From Moritella sp. 24 (lineage in GTDB: Bacteria > Pseudomonadota > Gammaproteobacteria > Enterobacterales > Moritellaceae): 64,000 bases of DNA. Of the stretch, positions 1 to 9,013 are shown in pieces; positions within the stretch are counted from its first letter, which is position 1, and each line of letters begins with the position of its first letter. A model generated the notes under the pieces. That model saw nothing but the letters and a program-made list of their open reading frames with translations, was not told where the DNA came from and did not search any database. The stretch is taken from NCBI RefSeq assembly GCF_018219155.1, contig NZ_CP056123.1:434001-498000 (forward strand). Direction: 5' to 3'. The translations under genes were made by a program, and so were the position numbers.

Positions 1-2
1 AA

Positions 3-293
3 GAAAATCAAACAACACTCGTCGCGGGAATGGCGAAACTGGGTTTTGATACCTTGTTAGATGCGTCATTACACTCGCCAATCATTACTTCGTTTTACTC
101 ACCGACGCACAGTGATTACCAATTCAAAGAATTTTATAACCGCCTTAAAGAACAAGGTTTTGTTATCTACCCAGGTAAGGTATCAAATGCTGACTGTTTC
201 CGTATTGGTAACATCGGTGATGTGCACCCAAGTGACATTCAACGTCTATTAGTGGCAATGGAAACAGCGAAATATTGGGAATTAAGTGCATGA
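3..293 (+). CDS. phnW: 2-aminoethylphosphonate--pyruvate transaminase, C-terminal part
   Basis: This is the last 96 codons of a gene that begins before the window; the frame is open from position 3 and ends with TGA at 291-293. PhnW is a PLP enzyme that moves the amino group of 2-aminoethylphosphonate (AEP) to pyruvate, giving phosphonoacetaldehyde and alanine. The visible part matches the end of the small domain of the family: an [19 protein letters not shown] stretch followed by [12 protein letters not shown]. The catalytic lysine is outside the window. The stop overlaps the next start (ATGA at 290-293), so the two genes are probably translationally coupled. The following genes (a PbfA-like lyase and phnX) agree with this call. 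A different class V aminotransferase is unlikely in this context. Confidence 0.93.
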   Translation, partial: ENQTTLVAGMAKLGFDTLLDASLHSPIITSFYSPTHSDYQFKEFYNRLKEQGFVIYPGKVSNADCFRIGNIGDVHPSDIQRLLVAMETAKYWELSA

Positions 294-1705
294 GTGAAGT
301 GACTACTAACTTAGCTGCTGAGACAGTACTGGCAGATCGTCAACATCGTAGCGAGGGTGATGTTAATACAACGCCTGCGCGTCAACAATGGCATGCCAGT
401 ATTGATGATAACGCGACTAAAGCCATGCTTGAGCAAGACAGTAAGGTGTTCTTACACCAAGCTATGTCGACGCCGTGTTTGGATGCGTTAGTGGCTGCTG
501 AAGGCATTTATTTAGAAGATGCGGCAGGTCAGCGTTACATGGATTTCCATGGTAATAACGTGCATCAGTTAGGTTATGGTCACCCTCATGTATTAACTAA
601 AATTAGCCAACAATTAGCGACGTTACCGTTTTCACCTCGTCGCTTTACCAATCAAACTGCGATTGATTGTGCTACCAAACTCACTGAAATATGTGGTGGT
701 GAGCTCAATCGCGTACTGTTTGCCCCTGGTGGCACCTCTGTCATCGGCATGGCACTGAAACTAGCGCGTCACGTAACCGGTAACTTTAAAGTGGTGTCGC
801 TGTGGGATTCATTCCACGGTGCATCACTGGATGCCATTTCTGTAGGTGGTGAAGCCTGTTTCCGTGCTGGCATGGGCCCATTGATGGCTGGTGTCGAACG
901 TATTCCGCCAGCTGTATCGTATCGCGGCTGTTTTCCTTCTCCGGACGGCAGCGATGTGCATTACGCTGATTATCTGGAATACGTAGTCGAAAAAGAAGGT
1001 GGCATTGGGGTCTTTATTGCTGAAGCGATCCGTAATACTGATGTGCAAGTACCGAGTAAAGCTTATTGGCAGCGCATCAGAGAGATCTGTGACAAGCACA
1101 ATATCTTACTCATCATCGATGATATTCCTAATGGTATGGGCCGTACTGGGCACTGGTTCAGCCACCATGCGTTTGATATCGAACCGGATATTTTATGTAT
1201 TGGTAAAGGTTTAGGCGGTGGCGTCGTACCGATTGCCGCGATGGTGACCAAAGATAAATACAATACCGCAGCGCAAGTATCACTGGGCCATTATACCCAC
1301 GAGAAAAGTCCGATTGGTTGTGCTGCAGCCTTGGCGACCATGGAAGTGATTGAGCAACAAAACCTGTTAAGCAAAGTACAAGATGATGGAGCCTTTGTGG
1401 CTCAAGAGTTAGCAGCTTTGAAAGCAAAATATTCTTTGATTGGCGATGTGCGTGGCATGGGCCTGCTGTGGGGTGTTGAGCTAGTCACGAGTCGTGATTC
1501 GAAAGAACGCGCCTTTGATGAAGCAGAAGCTGTGTTGTATCACTGCTTGAATGCAGGGCTAAGTTTTAAAGTATCGCAAGGTAATGTTATCCAGCTGAGC
1601 CCGCCGCTTATTATTAATCGAGATGAATTAAAGCGAGCGCTTACTATCTTTGCGGGTGCAATTGATAAAGTAAGCCGTGACTTTGGTTATGCGGCTATTA
1701 GTTGA
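290..1705 (+). CDS. pbfA: PLP-dependent class III aminotransferase-fold enzyme, probable (R)-1-hydroxy-2-aminoethylphosphonate ammonia-lyase
   Basis: A 471-residue class III aminotransferase-fold protein. The start at 290 is chosen because it gives the ATGA overlap with phnW; a start at 275 would lie inside phnW. The PLP lysine is Lys306 in the IGKGLGGG motif, and the cofactor-binding acidic residues lie in [15 protein letters not shown], where ordinary class III transaminases usually read DEV. Known family members encoded with phnW and phnX in vibrios and other marine bacteria are not transaminases: they remove ammonia from (R)-1-hydroxy-AEP to give phosphonoacetaldehyde, so they widen the substrate range of the PhnW/PhnX route. 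Placement between phnW and phnX supports the same role here. The substrate is inferred from context and family, and a generic omega-transaminase remains possible. Confidence 0.8.
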   Translation: MSEVTTNLAAETVLADRQHRSEGDVNTTPARQQWHASIDDNATKAMLEQDSKVFLHQAMSTPCLDALVAAEGIYLEDAAGQRYMDFHGNNVHQLGYGHPHVLTKISQQLATLPFSPRRFTNQTAIDCATKLTEICGGELNRVLFAPGGTSVIGMALKLARHVTGNFKVVSLWDSFHGASLDAISVGGEACFRAGMGPLMAGVERIPPAVSYRGCFPSPDGSDVHYADYLEYVVEKEGGIGVFIAEAIRNTDVQVPSKAYWQRIREICDKHNILLIIDDIPNGMGRTGHWFSHHAFDIEPDILCIGKGLGGGVVPIAAMVTKDKYNTAAQVSLGHYTHEKSPIGCAAALATMEVIEQQNLLSKVQDDGAFVAQELAALKAKYSLIGDVRGMGLLWGVELVTSRDSKERAFDEAEAVLYHCLNAGLSFKVSQGNVIQLSPPLIINRDELKRALTIFAGAIDKVSRDFGYAAIS

Positions 1706-1807
1706 AAAAAATAAGTAAAAATTGAATTAAAAAATCGTAATCAAACAAATTGTTAATAACACATTCTTAACTCATTTTAATAACGAATTACTTTGGAAAA
1801 CACTATT

Positions 1808-2650
1808 ATGTCAAACATCGTACAAGATCAGTCAGTAAAACTTAATCATGTTCAGTCTGTTATTTTTGATTGGGCGGGTACTATCGTTGATTTCGGTTCA
1901 TTTGCACCGACCACTATTTTTATTGCCGCATTTAAAGCGCAGTATGATTTTGATATCAGCTTAGCAGAAGCGCGTGTACCTATGGGCCTAGGTAAATGGG
2001 ACCACATTAAAGCCGTATCTGAATTACCAGCTGTAGCAGCGCGTTGGCAGGCACAGTTTGGCACCGTTATTAGCAAGGCTGATATTGATGCGATTTACGA
2101 GACATTTATGCCGCTACAGATTGCGAAAGTAGGCGAGCACGCTGACCCAATTCCACATGCATTAGACGTTGTGAATGGGCTAAAGCAGCAAGGTGTTAAA
2201 ATTGGTTCATGCTCAGGCTACCCACGCGTAGTGATGGACAAGTTAATCCCTGTTGCTGCAGAAAAAGGGTATGTGCCTGATTGTGTAGTGGCAACTGATG
2301 ACTTACCTGCTGGTGGTCGCCCTGCACCTTACATGGTATTGAAAAACGTGATTGATATGGCTGTGACAGATGTTGGTGCTTGTATCAAGGTTGATGATTC
2401 AGTACCGGGTATTGAAGAGGGTCATAATGCCGGTATGTGGACTGTTGGTTTATTATTATCGGGGAATGAAGCAGGTCTTACACTCGAAGAATACCTTGCG
2501 GCAGACGAGGCAACATTACACCAAGCGCGTGAAAAAGCTCGTGATCGTTTCACACCGTTTAATGCCCATTACTTGATTGATACCATCGCAGACCTACCAC
2601 AAGTAGTTGCGGACATTGATGCACGTTTAGCTGCTGGCGAACGTCCATAA
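1808..2650 (+). CDS. phnX: Phosphonoacetaldehyde hydrolase (phosphonatase)
   Basis: A 280-residue HAD-superfamily enzyme that splits the C-P bond of phosphonoacetaldehyde into acetaldehyde and phosphate in the cytoplasm. Visible motifs are the nucleophile segment IFDWAGTIVDFGSFAP near the N-terminus, the Schiff-base lysine region MGLGKWDHI, the GSCSGYPR motif II region and the late acidic KVDDSVPGI segment. ATG 1808 is preferred over the in-frame TTG at 1793 because a GGA-type ribosome site sits just ahead of it and the length then fits the family (about 270-280 residues). It follows the pbfA-like gene by about 100 bases, which is the only gap in the operon, and its TAA overlaps the next ATG by one base. 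It is the committed step of the pathway. Confidence 0.95.
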   Translation: MSNIVQDQSVKLNHVQSVIFDWAGTIVDFGSFAPTTIFIAAFKAQYDFDISLAEARVPMGLGKWDHIKAVSELPAVAARWQAQFGTVISKADIDAIYETFMPLQIAKVGEHADPIPHALDVVNGLKQQGVKIGSCSGYPRVVMDKLIPVAAEKGYVPDCVVATDDLPAGGRPAPYMVLKNVIDMAVTDVGACIKVDDSVPGIEEGHNAGMWTVGLLLSGNEAGLTLEEYLAADEATLHQAREKARDRFTPFNAHYLIDTIADLPQVVADIDARLAAGERP

Positions 2651-4104
2651 TGACTAAACAGCCTGAGTTTCAACCTTTTTGGTTCCAGCAAGCAATGGAT
2701 TTAGAAGCGGACTACCGTAATAACGTACAACCACAAACGCTTACTGCTGATACCACCGCCGATGTGTGTATTGTCGGTGGTGGTTACACGGGGTTATGGA
2801 CCGCGATCCAGCTAAAGCAGCAACAACCAAACCTTGATGTCGTGATCATAGAGAAAAGTCTCTGTGGTAGTGGGGCATCAGGACGTAATGGCGGTTGTAT
2901 GCTGACATGGTCGACGAAGTACTTGTCGATGCAACGTCTATATGGTGAAGATCAGGCCGTTGAATTAGTGAAAGCATCAGAGCAAGCGGTGGATGAAATA
3001 GAAGCCTTCTGTTTAAAGTATAAAATCGATGCGGAATTACGTCGTGATGGCACTTTATTTACTGCAACGAATACTGCACAAGCAGGTGGTTTAGAAGCGA
3101 CATTAGCCGCGTTAGATAAACATGAATTAAACAGTTGGCAGGCGTGGGAAGCAAAAAAAGTACAATTGCATGCAGGGTCTGAATTACATCAAGCTGGGCA
3201 TTTCTCACCTGTCGCTGCAAGTGTGCAACCGGGTAAATTAGCCCGTGGTTTAAAGCGTGTAGCTGAGCACCTCGGTGTTCGTATTTATGAAAATACCCCA
3301 ATGTTAGATATTCATGATCTATCAACGAGTCCTGCTAACAGTAATACCAAAGCGAAACATAATGTTGTAATAAAAACACCGCAGGGGAGTATTTATGCGA
3401 CTAAATCTGTCATGGCGCTCAATGCGTGGATGTTAGAGCAATTCCCGCAGTTTAAAAATAAAATTGTAGTTGTATCGTCAGATATGGCGATCACCAAACC
3501 GATACCAGAAAAGCTAAAAAGCATGGGATTAACAGACGGTAAAACGGTGCTGGATTCACGTACGTTTGTGCATTATTACCGAACTACACCTGATGGTCGT
3601 TTGATGTTAGGTAAGGGGGGTAATCATTTCTCTTACGGTAACGCAGTCAGACCTCTATTCAATCAATCGACGCGCTATGGCAAGATACTACGGGAGTCGT
3701 TTGATAAGTTATTTCCAACGCTGGTGGATGAAGAGTTTGAAGTGACCTGGACTGGCCCTTCAGATCGTTCGGCGACGGGACTGCCATTTTTCGGTAAGAT
3801 TGAAGATACAGGCAATATTTATTATGGTTTTGGCTATTCAGGCAGTGGCGTAGGCCAGACTTGGATTGGCGGTAAGATCTTATCATCGATGCTGCTAGGT
3901 CATAATGATAAATGGAGTCATAACGGTTTAACGACTGGACCTAAAGGCGGATTTCCACCTGAACCTGTGCGCTGGTTAGGCACTATGATGGTACGTAATG
4001 CTATTCGTCGCAAGGAACGCTGTGAAGATAATGAAACGACGCCTTTTTGGTTAGATAAGCAATTAGCTAAGTTTGCTAATGCGGCGGGTAAAGCGGATAA
4101 ATAA
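2650..4104 (+). CDS. FAD-dependent oxidoreductase of the phosphonate operon (PbfC/PbfD-type amine oxidase candidate)
   Basis: A 484-residue protein of the DAO/glycine-oxidase-like flavoenzyme family. An N-terminal dinucleotide-binding motif VCIVGGGYTG is followed by GSGASGRNGG, typical of FAD amine oxidases, and the C-terminal part has YYGFGYSGSGVG, the second FAD contact. Its start overlaps the phnX stop by one base, so it belongs to the same transcript, which ends at the terminator at 4136-4174. FAD enzymes found in AEP gene clusters of other bacteria oxidise N-methyl-AEP, and some also AEP, straight to phosphonoacetaldehyde; that is the most likely job here. The exact substrate cannot be read from the sequence. 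A role on another secondary amine is the main alternative. Confidence 0.82.
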   Translation: MTKQPEFQPFWFQQAMDLEADYRNNVQPQTLTADTTADVCIVGGGYTGLWTAIQLKQQQPNLDVVIIEKSLCGSGASGRNGGCMLTWSTKYLSMQRLYGEDQAVELVKASEQAVDEIEAFCLKYKIDAELRRDGTLFTATNTAQAGGLEATLAALDKHELNSWQAWEAKKVQLHAGSELHQAGHFSPVAASVQPGKLARGLKRVAEHLGVRIYENTPMLDIHDLSTSPANSNTKAKHNVVIKTPQGSIYATKSVMALNAWMLEQFPQFKNKIVVVSSDMAITKPIPEKLKSMGLTDGKTVLDSRTFVHYYRTTPDGRLMLGKGGNHFSYGNAVRPLFNQSTRYGKILRESFDKLFPTLVDEEFEVTWTGPSDRSATGLPFFGKIEDTGNIYYGFGYSGSGVGQTWIGGKILSSMLLGHNDKWSHNGLTTGPKGGFPPEPVRWLGTMMVRNAIRRKERCEDNETTPFWLDKQLAKFANAAGKADK

Positions 4105-4135
4105 TTCGTTTATCATCTCGCTAGCTAGTCGTGAG

Positions 4136-4174
4136 AAAGCCAGTATTAACATTTTTTAATACTGGCTTTGTTTT
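4136..4174 (+). terminator. Rho-independent terminator of the phosphonate operon
   Basis: AAGCCAGTATTA pairs with TAATACTGGCTT around a short T-rich loop and is followed by GTTTT. It lies 30 bases after the stop of the FAD oxidoreductase and ends the phn operon. Confidence 0.85.
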
Positions 4175-4240
4175 GAAGGTAACAGTTTTTAAGTTAACTA
4201 CCTTTAAGTCATCTGTTTTTAAAGTGTTTAACTATTTTTA

Positions 4241-5893
4241 CTAACGCCAAACACCCCACTCGCCAGTGGTGCCCGGTTCTTCACCTTTTGTCCACCATTG
4301 TGCTGTCCATGTTGTACCATTATGAGTGACTATATCACCGCCGACATACGTACTATCTGCTTTCCAATCATTATCACTTACTGCATCGCTGACGACTGTC
4401 ACGACACGCTTATCTGTTATGGTTTGTTGATTATCTTGGCCGTAGGTTAAGGTATAAATTAACTCATACTCACCAACAATACTGGTATCGACTTCTCCTG
4501 TTATAGAAATATTCGCAGTAAGGTCACCTTGTGTTGGATGGCTGGCGCTGACACCTTGCATCGGGTCAAACGGACTACCAATAACAATGGTGGTATCGCT
4601 GATCCCTGCAAAACTCGGTAAGACTTCATATACAGTTACTTTACGCACTTGATTCGCGGTTTCATCATCACTACTGACGCTATAGGTTAATAGATATTCA
4701 CCCACTTGGTTTGTATTTACATTACCCGTGATCGTAATCGAATCTGTAATGTCGTTGCCTTGATAATTTTTCGCTGTCACGCCAACTAAAGGATCAAAGG
4801 CGTTATTCACTTCGATACGCGTATCGACAATACCCGCCAACGTTGGTGTCATGTCAGTCACTGGCGGTAATTGGTTATGAATGAAGTTACCGTAATCTGC
4901 AATGAATTGCTGATTGTAACTATTGTTTGCTGAATCTGTCCCCATATCCCAGTTTACTGACCAAGTCATGACGCCTCGTAGTGGTTGACCTTGGGCTTTT
5001 AAGCGGTCGAAAGCACGATATAAATCTTGCGGGTCTTTGACATATCCGGTGGCTGCGGCATCATTACTCGAAGGCAACCCGAACACCAGTTTGTCATGTG
5101 GGATCTTATGAAAATTACGTGTGCCATTAATCAAAGAATCGGCAATGTAGTAAATAAACTCTTCTTTTAATTCATCATTATTTTGTGCTATCCAGCCGAC
5201 GCCATCAATCCAAATACCATCGCCACCTTGGTTGTAGAATTGCGGGTTAATAAAATCATAATAACCATCAAGTTCGGTGAGGTAGGGAGTATAAGCGCCA
5301 TTAGCGGTTAAATAGGGGAACTCAGGTGCCATGGTGATCATAAAGTTTTCGCCCGTTTTGCGGTAATGATCTTTCACCATTCTTAATGCGGCGGGAATAA
5401 CCGTTTGGTTTTGTTTTGCGGTGATCGCAGCTTGTTCTAGATCGATATCAAGGCCATCAAAACCATACAGATCGGTGAGGCGAATAATTTCTGTTGCTAG
5501 TGCATCTTCATCACCACTGAGTAATTCGATATGTGCATCAGCACCACCTAGCGCAAGCAGCACGCTACGACCCTGACTATTGAGTGTATTGATCTGTTCA
5601 ATAAACTCAGCTTCACTCAGGCCTATTGTTGGGTCTAATTTAAATGTTGGAATACGACCTTCTGCAGTATCGTAAACTTTCATGAATGAAATATTGACCA
5701 CATTGTACTGTGGGTTTACGGCTTCAAGCTCAACACAGGGGGCATTACCTCCTTGATAACCTCGGCCATCACACCAGTTATGCCAGTAACCGACAACGAC
5801 GTTATTGTCCTGCGATGTGATTGTTCCTGCTATACCCGCGGTAGAAAATAAACCTGTAAAAATAGCCGCTGAAAGTATCGATTTAAGCTTCAT
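4241..5893 (-). CDS. Secreted GH18 chitinase with two Ig-like repeats and a C-terminal chitin-binding module
   Basis: A 550-residue exported enzyme that hydrolyses beta-1,4 links in chitin. Residues 1-22 form a Sec signal peptide. The GH18 barrel covers roughly residues 30-340 and carries the family signature FDGLDIDLE, with Glu153 as the catalytic acid, plus a QFYNQGGDG segment typical of the barrel. Residues about 350-500 hold two similar beta-rich repeats of the bacterial Ig-like/DUF5011 kind (PTLAGIVDTRIEVNNAFDP and PSFAGISDTTIVIGSPFDP). The last 41 residues are a CBM5/12 module with TWTAQWWTKGEEPG. A GAGGGA ribosome site precedes the ATG. The gene stands alone; its neighbours run in the opposite direction upstream of it on this strand or are unrelated. 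The mode of attack (endo or processive) cannot be told. Confidence 0.93.
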   Translation of the reverse strand: MKLKSILSAAIFTGLFSTAGIAGTITSQDNNVVVGYWHNWCDGRGYQGGNAPCVELEAVNPQYNVVNISFMKVYDTAEGRIPTFKLDPTIGLSEAEFIEQINTLNSQGRSVLLALGGADAHIELLSGDEDALATEIIRLTDLYGFDGLDIDLEQAAITAKQNQTVIPAALRMVKDHYRKTGENFMITMAPEFPYLTANGAYTPYLTELDGYYDFINPQFYNQGGDGIWIDGVGWIAQNNDELKEEFIYYIADSLINGTRNFHKIPHDKLVFGLPSSNDAAATGYVKDPQDLYRAFDRLKAQGQPLRGVMTWSVNWDMGTDSANNSYNQQFIADYGNFIHNQLPPVTDMTPTLAGIVDTRIEVNNAFDPLVGVTAKNYQGNDITDSITITGNVNTNQVGEYLLTYSVSSDDETANQVRKVTVYEVLPSFAGISDTTIVIGSPFDPMQGVSASHPTQGDLTANISITGEVDTSIVGEYELIYTLTYGQDNQQTITDKRVVTVVSDAVSDNDWKADSTYVGGDIVTHNGTTWTAQWWTKGEEPGTTGEWGVWR

Positions 5894-6284
5894 AATTATT
5901 CCCTCAATTAAGGTGTGACAAAATGATATGTCCTATCCCATTGTTAACATTGCGATTAAACTATAATAAAATTTATAGTTATTAGGAGGTACTTGTACAG
6001 AGTACGTTTTTTTTCAAAGTAAAAAAAAATGCCTATAGATAAAATTATCTGCAGGATCAAGATAAATGGTCTAAGTGACAGAGTTTGAAATAAACAGTGC
6101 TTATAAGTGACTGTTTAAAATGATTTATTGATGGTTTTTATTTGTAAATTTGACGGAGCTAAGTCATCGGGGGTTAATTCTGTATGGATAATGCCGCGAG
6201 TCAGAATTATGCTGTCAGAGGTAATACCAGAGAATTATCATTGAGGAATAAAAGGATCAGGATAATAAAAAATGTAAGGTAATA
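5894..6284. other. Intergenic region between chitinase and accC
   Basis: About 390 AT-rich bases without a convincing gene. It holds the chitinase promoter region. An inverted repeat AACTATAA (5959-5966) / TTATAGTT (5973-5980) lies about 70 bases upstream of the chitinase start and could be an operator. A weak GTACT/AGTAC hairpin at about 5991-6007 is followed by a run of eight T. Nothing else was recognised. Confidence 0.4.
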
Positions 6285-6321
6285 AAAAAGCCCAAGACGA
6301 ATGAATCGCTTGGGCTTTTTT
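6285..6321 (-). terminator. Rho-independent terminator of the aroQ-accB-accC operon
   Basis: AAAAAAGCCCAAG and CTTGGGCTTTTTT form a perfect stem 20 bases past the accC stop. The A and T runs on both sides make it able to work in either direction. Confidence 0.88.
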
Positions 6322-6341
6322 AGTATTAAATCAAATGAAAA

Positions 6342-7700
6342 CTATTTTTTGCTTTGTGCTTTCAAATCTAATTTCTTCTCTAAATAGTGGATGTTAGTGC
6401 CACCATTTTGGAAGTTTTCATCTTTTAAAATTTCAAGATGTAGTGGGATATTAGTCTTGATACCATCAATCACCATCTCGCTTAATGCATTACGCATTCT
6501 TGAGATTGCTACATCACGATTTTCACCGTAAGTGATTAACTTACCGATCATTGAATCGTAGTGCGGTGGTACTTTATAACCCGCATAAACATGCGATTCC
6601 CAACGTACGCCATAACCGCCAGCGGCATGGAAACGTTTGATTAGACCCGGACTTGGAATAAATGACTCTGGATCTTCAGCGTTAATACGACATTCAATTG
6701 AATGACCTGTTAAACGCACTTCATCTTGAGATACAGTTAATGGCATACCAGCAGCAACACGTAGTTGTGCTTTGATTAAATCAATGCCAGTTACCATTTC
6801 TGTGATGGTGTGTTCAACTTGAATACGGGTATTCATTTCGATGAAATAGAATTCGCCATTTTCATAAAGGAATTCGAATGTACCTGCGCCGCGATAGTTG
6901 ATATCAACACACGCACGACTACAACGTTCACCAATGTGACGACGTAGATCAGCGGTAATACCCGGTGCTGGTGCTTCTTCAACTACTTTTTGATGACGAC
7001 GTTGTAGTGAACAGTCACGCTCGCCAAGGTGGATTGCGTTGCCTTGACCATCAGCCAATACTTGAACTTCGATGTGACGTGGGTTTTCTAGGAATTTCTC
7101 CATGTAAACCATGTCATTACCAAAGAATGAACCAGCTTCGTTACGTGTTAGCGCAATCGCGTCAAGTAGGTCTGCTTCTTCATGAACCACACGCATACCA
7201 CGACCACCACCGCCACCGGCAGCTTTAATAATGATCGGGTAACCGATGCGCTTCGCAATTTTCTTATTACGTTGTGCGTCAGTATCAAGTGGACCATCAG
7301 AACCCGGAACACAAGGTACACCGGCTTTTTTCATTGCTGCAATCGCAGAAACTTTATCGCCCATTAGACGGATAGTTTCAGCTTTAGGACCGATGAAAAT
7401 AAAGCCTGAGTGTTCAACTTGTTCAGCAAAGTCAGCGTTTTCAGCTAAGAAACCGTAACCCGGGTGAACAGCAACTGCGCCCGTGATTTCAGCTGCGCTT
7501 AAAATAGCAGGAACATTTAAGTAACTGTCTACAGACGGTGCTTTACCAATACAAACGGTTTCGTCAGCAAGTAATACGTGCTTTAGTTCGCGATCAGCTG
7601 TTGAGTGTACTGCAACTGTCTTAATGCCTAATTCTTTACAAGCACGAAGAATACGTAATGCGATTTCGCCGCGATTGGCGATAACTACTTTATCCAACAT
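6342..7700 (-). CDS. accC: Biotin carboxylase subunit of acetyl-CoA carboxylase
   Basis: A 452-residue ATP-grasp enzyme, close to the usual 449. It carboxylates the biotin on AccB using bicarbonate and ATP, the first half of malonyl-CoA formation for fatty-acid synthesis. The N-terminus reads [20 protein letters not shown], the glycine-rich ATP loop is [14 protein letters not shown], and the catalytic core carries the [14 protein letters not shown] segment. It starts 14 bases after accB and is the last gene of the aroQ-accB-accC operon. The gene order is the one common in Vibrio and Shewanella. The call is firm. Confidence 0.98.
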   Translation of the reverse strand: MLDKVVIANRGEIALRILRACKELGIKTVAVHSTADRELKHVLLADETVCIGKAPSVDSYLNVPAILSAAEITGAVAVHPGYGFLAENADFAEQVEHSGFIFIGPKAETIRLMGDKVSAIAAMKKAGVPCVPGSDGPLDTDAQRNKKIAKRIGYPIIIKAAGGGGGRGMRVVHEEADLLDAIALTRNEAGSFFGNDMVYMEKFLENPRHIEVQVLADGQGNAIHLGERDCSLQRRHQKVVEEAPAPGITADLRRHIGERCSRACVDINYRGAGTFEFLYENGEFYFIEMNTRIQVEHTITEMVTGIDLIKAQLRVAAGMPLTVSQDEVRLTGHSIECRINAEDPESFIPSPGLIKRFHAAGGYGVRWESHVYAGYKVPPHYDSMIGKLITYGENRDVAISRMRNALSEMVIDGIKTNIPLHLEILKDENFQNGGTNIHYLEKKLDLKAQSKK

Positions 7701-7714
7701 TGGAAACTCCGTGT

Positions 7715-8170
7715 TTATTCAATGATGAAAAGTGGTTCATCAAACTCAATAGCTTGACCATCTGTTGCTAGAATAGCTTTAACTACGCCAGCTTTATCTG
7801 ATTCGATTTGGTTCATCATTTTCATTGCTTCTAAGATACATAGCGTATCGCCAACACTTACTGTTTGGCCAATCGTTACGAAAGGAGCTGCACCTGGAGA
7901 GGCTGCATTATAGAAAGTACCAACCATTGGAGAAAGAACCTTATGGCCCGCTGATTCAGCCGGAGCCGCTGCTTCAACTGGCGCTGCAGGTGCTGCTGCG
8001 ATAGGCGCTGCTGGAGCAACAGGCGCAGTTGCGTATTGTACTTGTGCTGGCGCGGCAGTGCTGCTAAAGCGATTGATTCGTACCGATTCTTCACCTTCAG
8101 AAATTTCTAATTCTGCAATGCCAGATTCTTCAACAAGTTCAATCAGTTTCTTAATTTTACGGATATCCAT
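7715..8170 (-). CDS. accB: Biotin carboxyl carrier protein of acetyl-CoA carboxylase
   Basis: A 151-residue carrier protein. The start at 8170 ([12 protein letters not shown]) is chosen over longer in-frame options because it matches the family N-terminus and has an AGAG ribosome site; the longer reading would run into aroQ. Residues 40-70 are the Ala/Pro-rich linker. The C-terminal biotinyl domain carries EAMKMM, with Lys117 as the residue that BirA biotinylates. AccB carries CO2 from AccC to the AccA/AccD transferase, neither of which is in the window. It sits 13 bases after aroQ and just ahead of accC, so co-transcription is very likely. Confidence 0.97.
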   Translation of the reverse strand: MDIRKIKKLIELVEESGIAELEISEGEESVRINRFSSTAAPAQVQYATAPVAPAAPIAAAPAAPVEAAAPAESAGHKVLSPMVGTFYNAASPGAAPFVTIGQTVSVGDTLCILEAMKMMNQIESDKAGVVKAILATDGQAIEFDEPLFIIE

Positions 8171-8183
8171 AATGATCTCTTTA

Positions 8184-8642
8184 TTATTTATTGGTGGTTT
8201 GCTTGAGCTGTTTGACAGCTGAAAGCAGCGCAAATTCATAACCATCAGCACCTAGTCCACAAATGACGCCTTTAGCGATATCTGATAAATAAGAATGATG
8301 ACGAAATTGTTCTCTTGCGTGCACATTAGAGAGATGTACTTCGATAAAAGGGATTGAAACCCCTAACAATGCATCTCGAATTGCAACGCTGGTATGCGTG
8401 TATGCGGCTGGGTTGATAATGATAAAATCAGTATTACCCATTGCGGCATGAATATGGTTAATCAGCTCGTGTTCTGCATTTGATTGTTCATGGCAGAGTT
8501 CAACATCGTGCTGATTTGCAACATTGGTTAAATGTTCTACAATGTCACTAAGTGTTTGATAGCCATAAGTCTCAGGTTCTCTTTTACCTAAAAGGTTTAG
8601 ATTCGGTCCGTTGAGTAACAATATTTTTAGATTGTTCGACAT
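8184..8642 (-). CDS. aroQ: Type II 3-dehydroquinate dehydratase
   Basis: A 152-residue enzyme of the shikimate pathway that dehydrates 3-dehydroquinate to 3-dehydroshikimate. The start at 8642 ([22 protein letters not shown]) matches the family; a longer frame to 8723 adds residues with no family counterpart. The [16 protein letters not shown] segment holds the flexible-loop arginine and tyrosine of type II enzymes, and [16 protein letters not shown] and [17 protein letters not shown] hold the catalytic histidine and substrate-binding residues. It is first in the aroQ-accB-accC operon, an arrangement usual in marine gammaproteobacteria, while E. coli uses the unrelated type I enzyme. Confidence 0.97.
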   Translation of the reverse strand: MSNNLKILLLNGPNLNLLGKREPETYGYQTLSDIVEHLTNVANQHDVELCHEQSNAEHELINHIHAAMGNTDFIIINPAAYTHTSVAIRDALLGVSIPFIEVHLSNVHAREQFRHHSYLSDIAKGVICGLGADGYEFALLSAVKQLKQTTNK

Positions 8643-8924
8643 ATTGCTTCCATTGTCTGGTAAATTGAGGCTAACTTCGCTGAAGTTGTTGGCTTTGCTA
8701 GCTTTTCTGAAAACTTCAATCATAAAGTAATATAAAGTATGATTGTTGCTAATTCACTACACACTATATGATTTTCGAAGAATATAACAGCATTTAACTG
8801 GTCTTATCTGATATTTTATTAAAGTTTACACTCTAAGTAAAACCTAGCGCACACTGCTTATTTGAGGGTGTTATGCATTGATGGATGTGTGGGATATCGG
8901 GAAGTTGAGTGACGGTCAGAAATA
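8643..8924. other. Intergenic region upstream of aroQ
   Basis: About 280 bases between the aroQ start and the acs terminator. It must hold the promoter of the aroQ-accB-accC operon. A GAAGTT/AACTTC inverted pair lies close to the aroQ start (about 8680-8718). No gene with a credible ribosome site was seen. Confidence 0.35.
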
Positions 8925-8958
8925 AAAAGTCGGTGTAACTAAGGCGAGAGTTACACCG
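8925..8958 (-). terminator. Rho-independent terminator of acs
   Basis: CGGTGTAACT (8931-8940) and AGTTACACCG (8949-8958) are perfect arms around an 8-base loop. Read on the minus strand the stem is followed by ACTTTTTATTT, as expected for the end of the acs transcript. Confidence 0.85.
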
Positions 8959-9013
8959 ATAAAAGGATAATGAAGCGAAAGTGAGAGAGTAAACCTCACT
9001 ATCGCATACTCGT

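Noticed and set aside
4241-5893. Chitinase as recently acquired foreign DNA
   Set aside because: No insertion sequence, tRNA boundary or integrase is next to it, and codon use looks like that of the neighbours.
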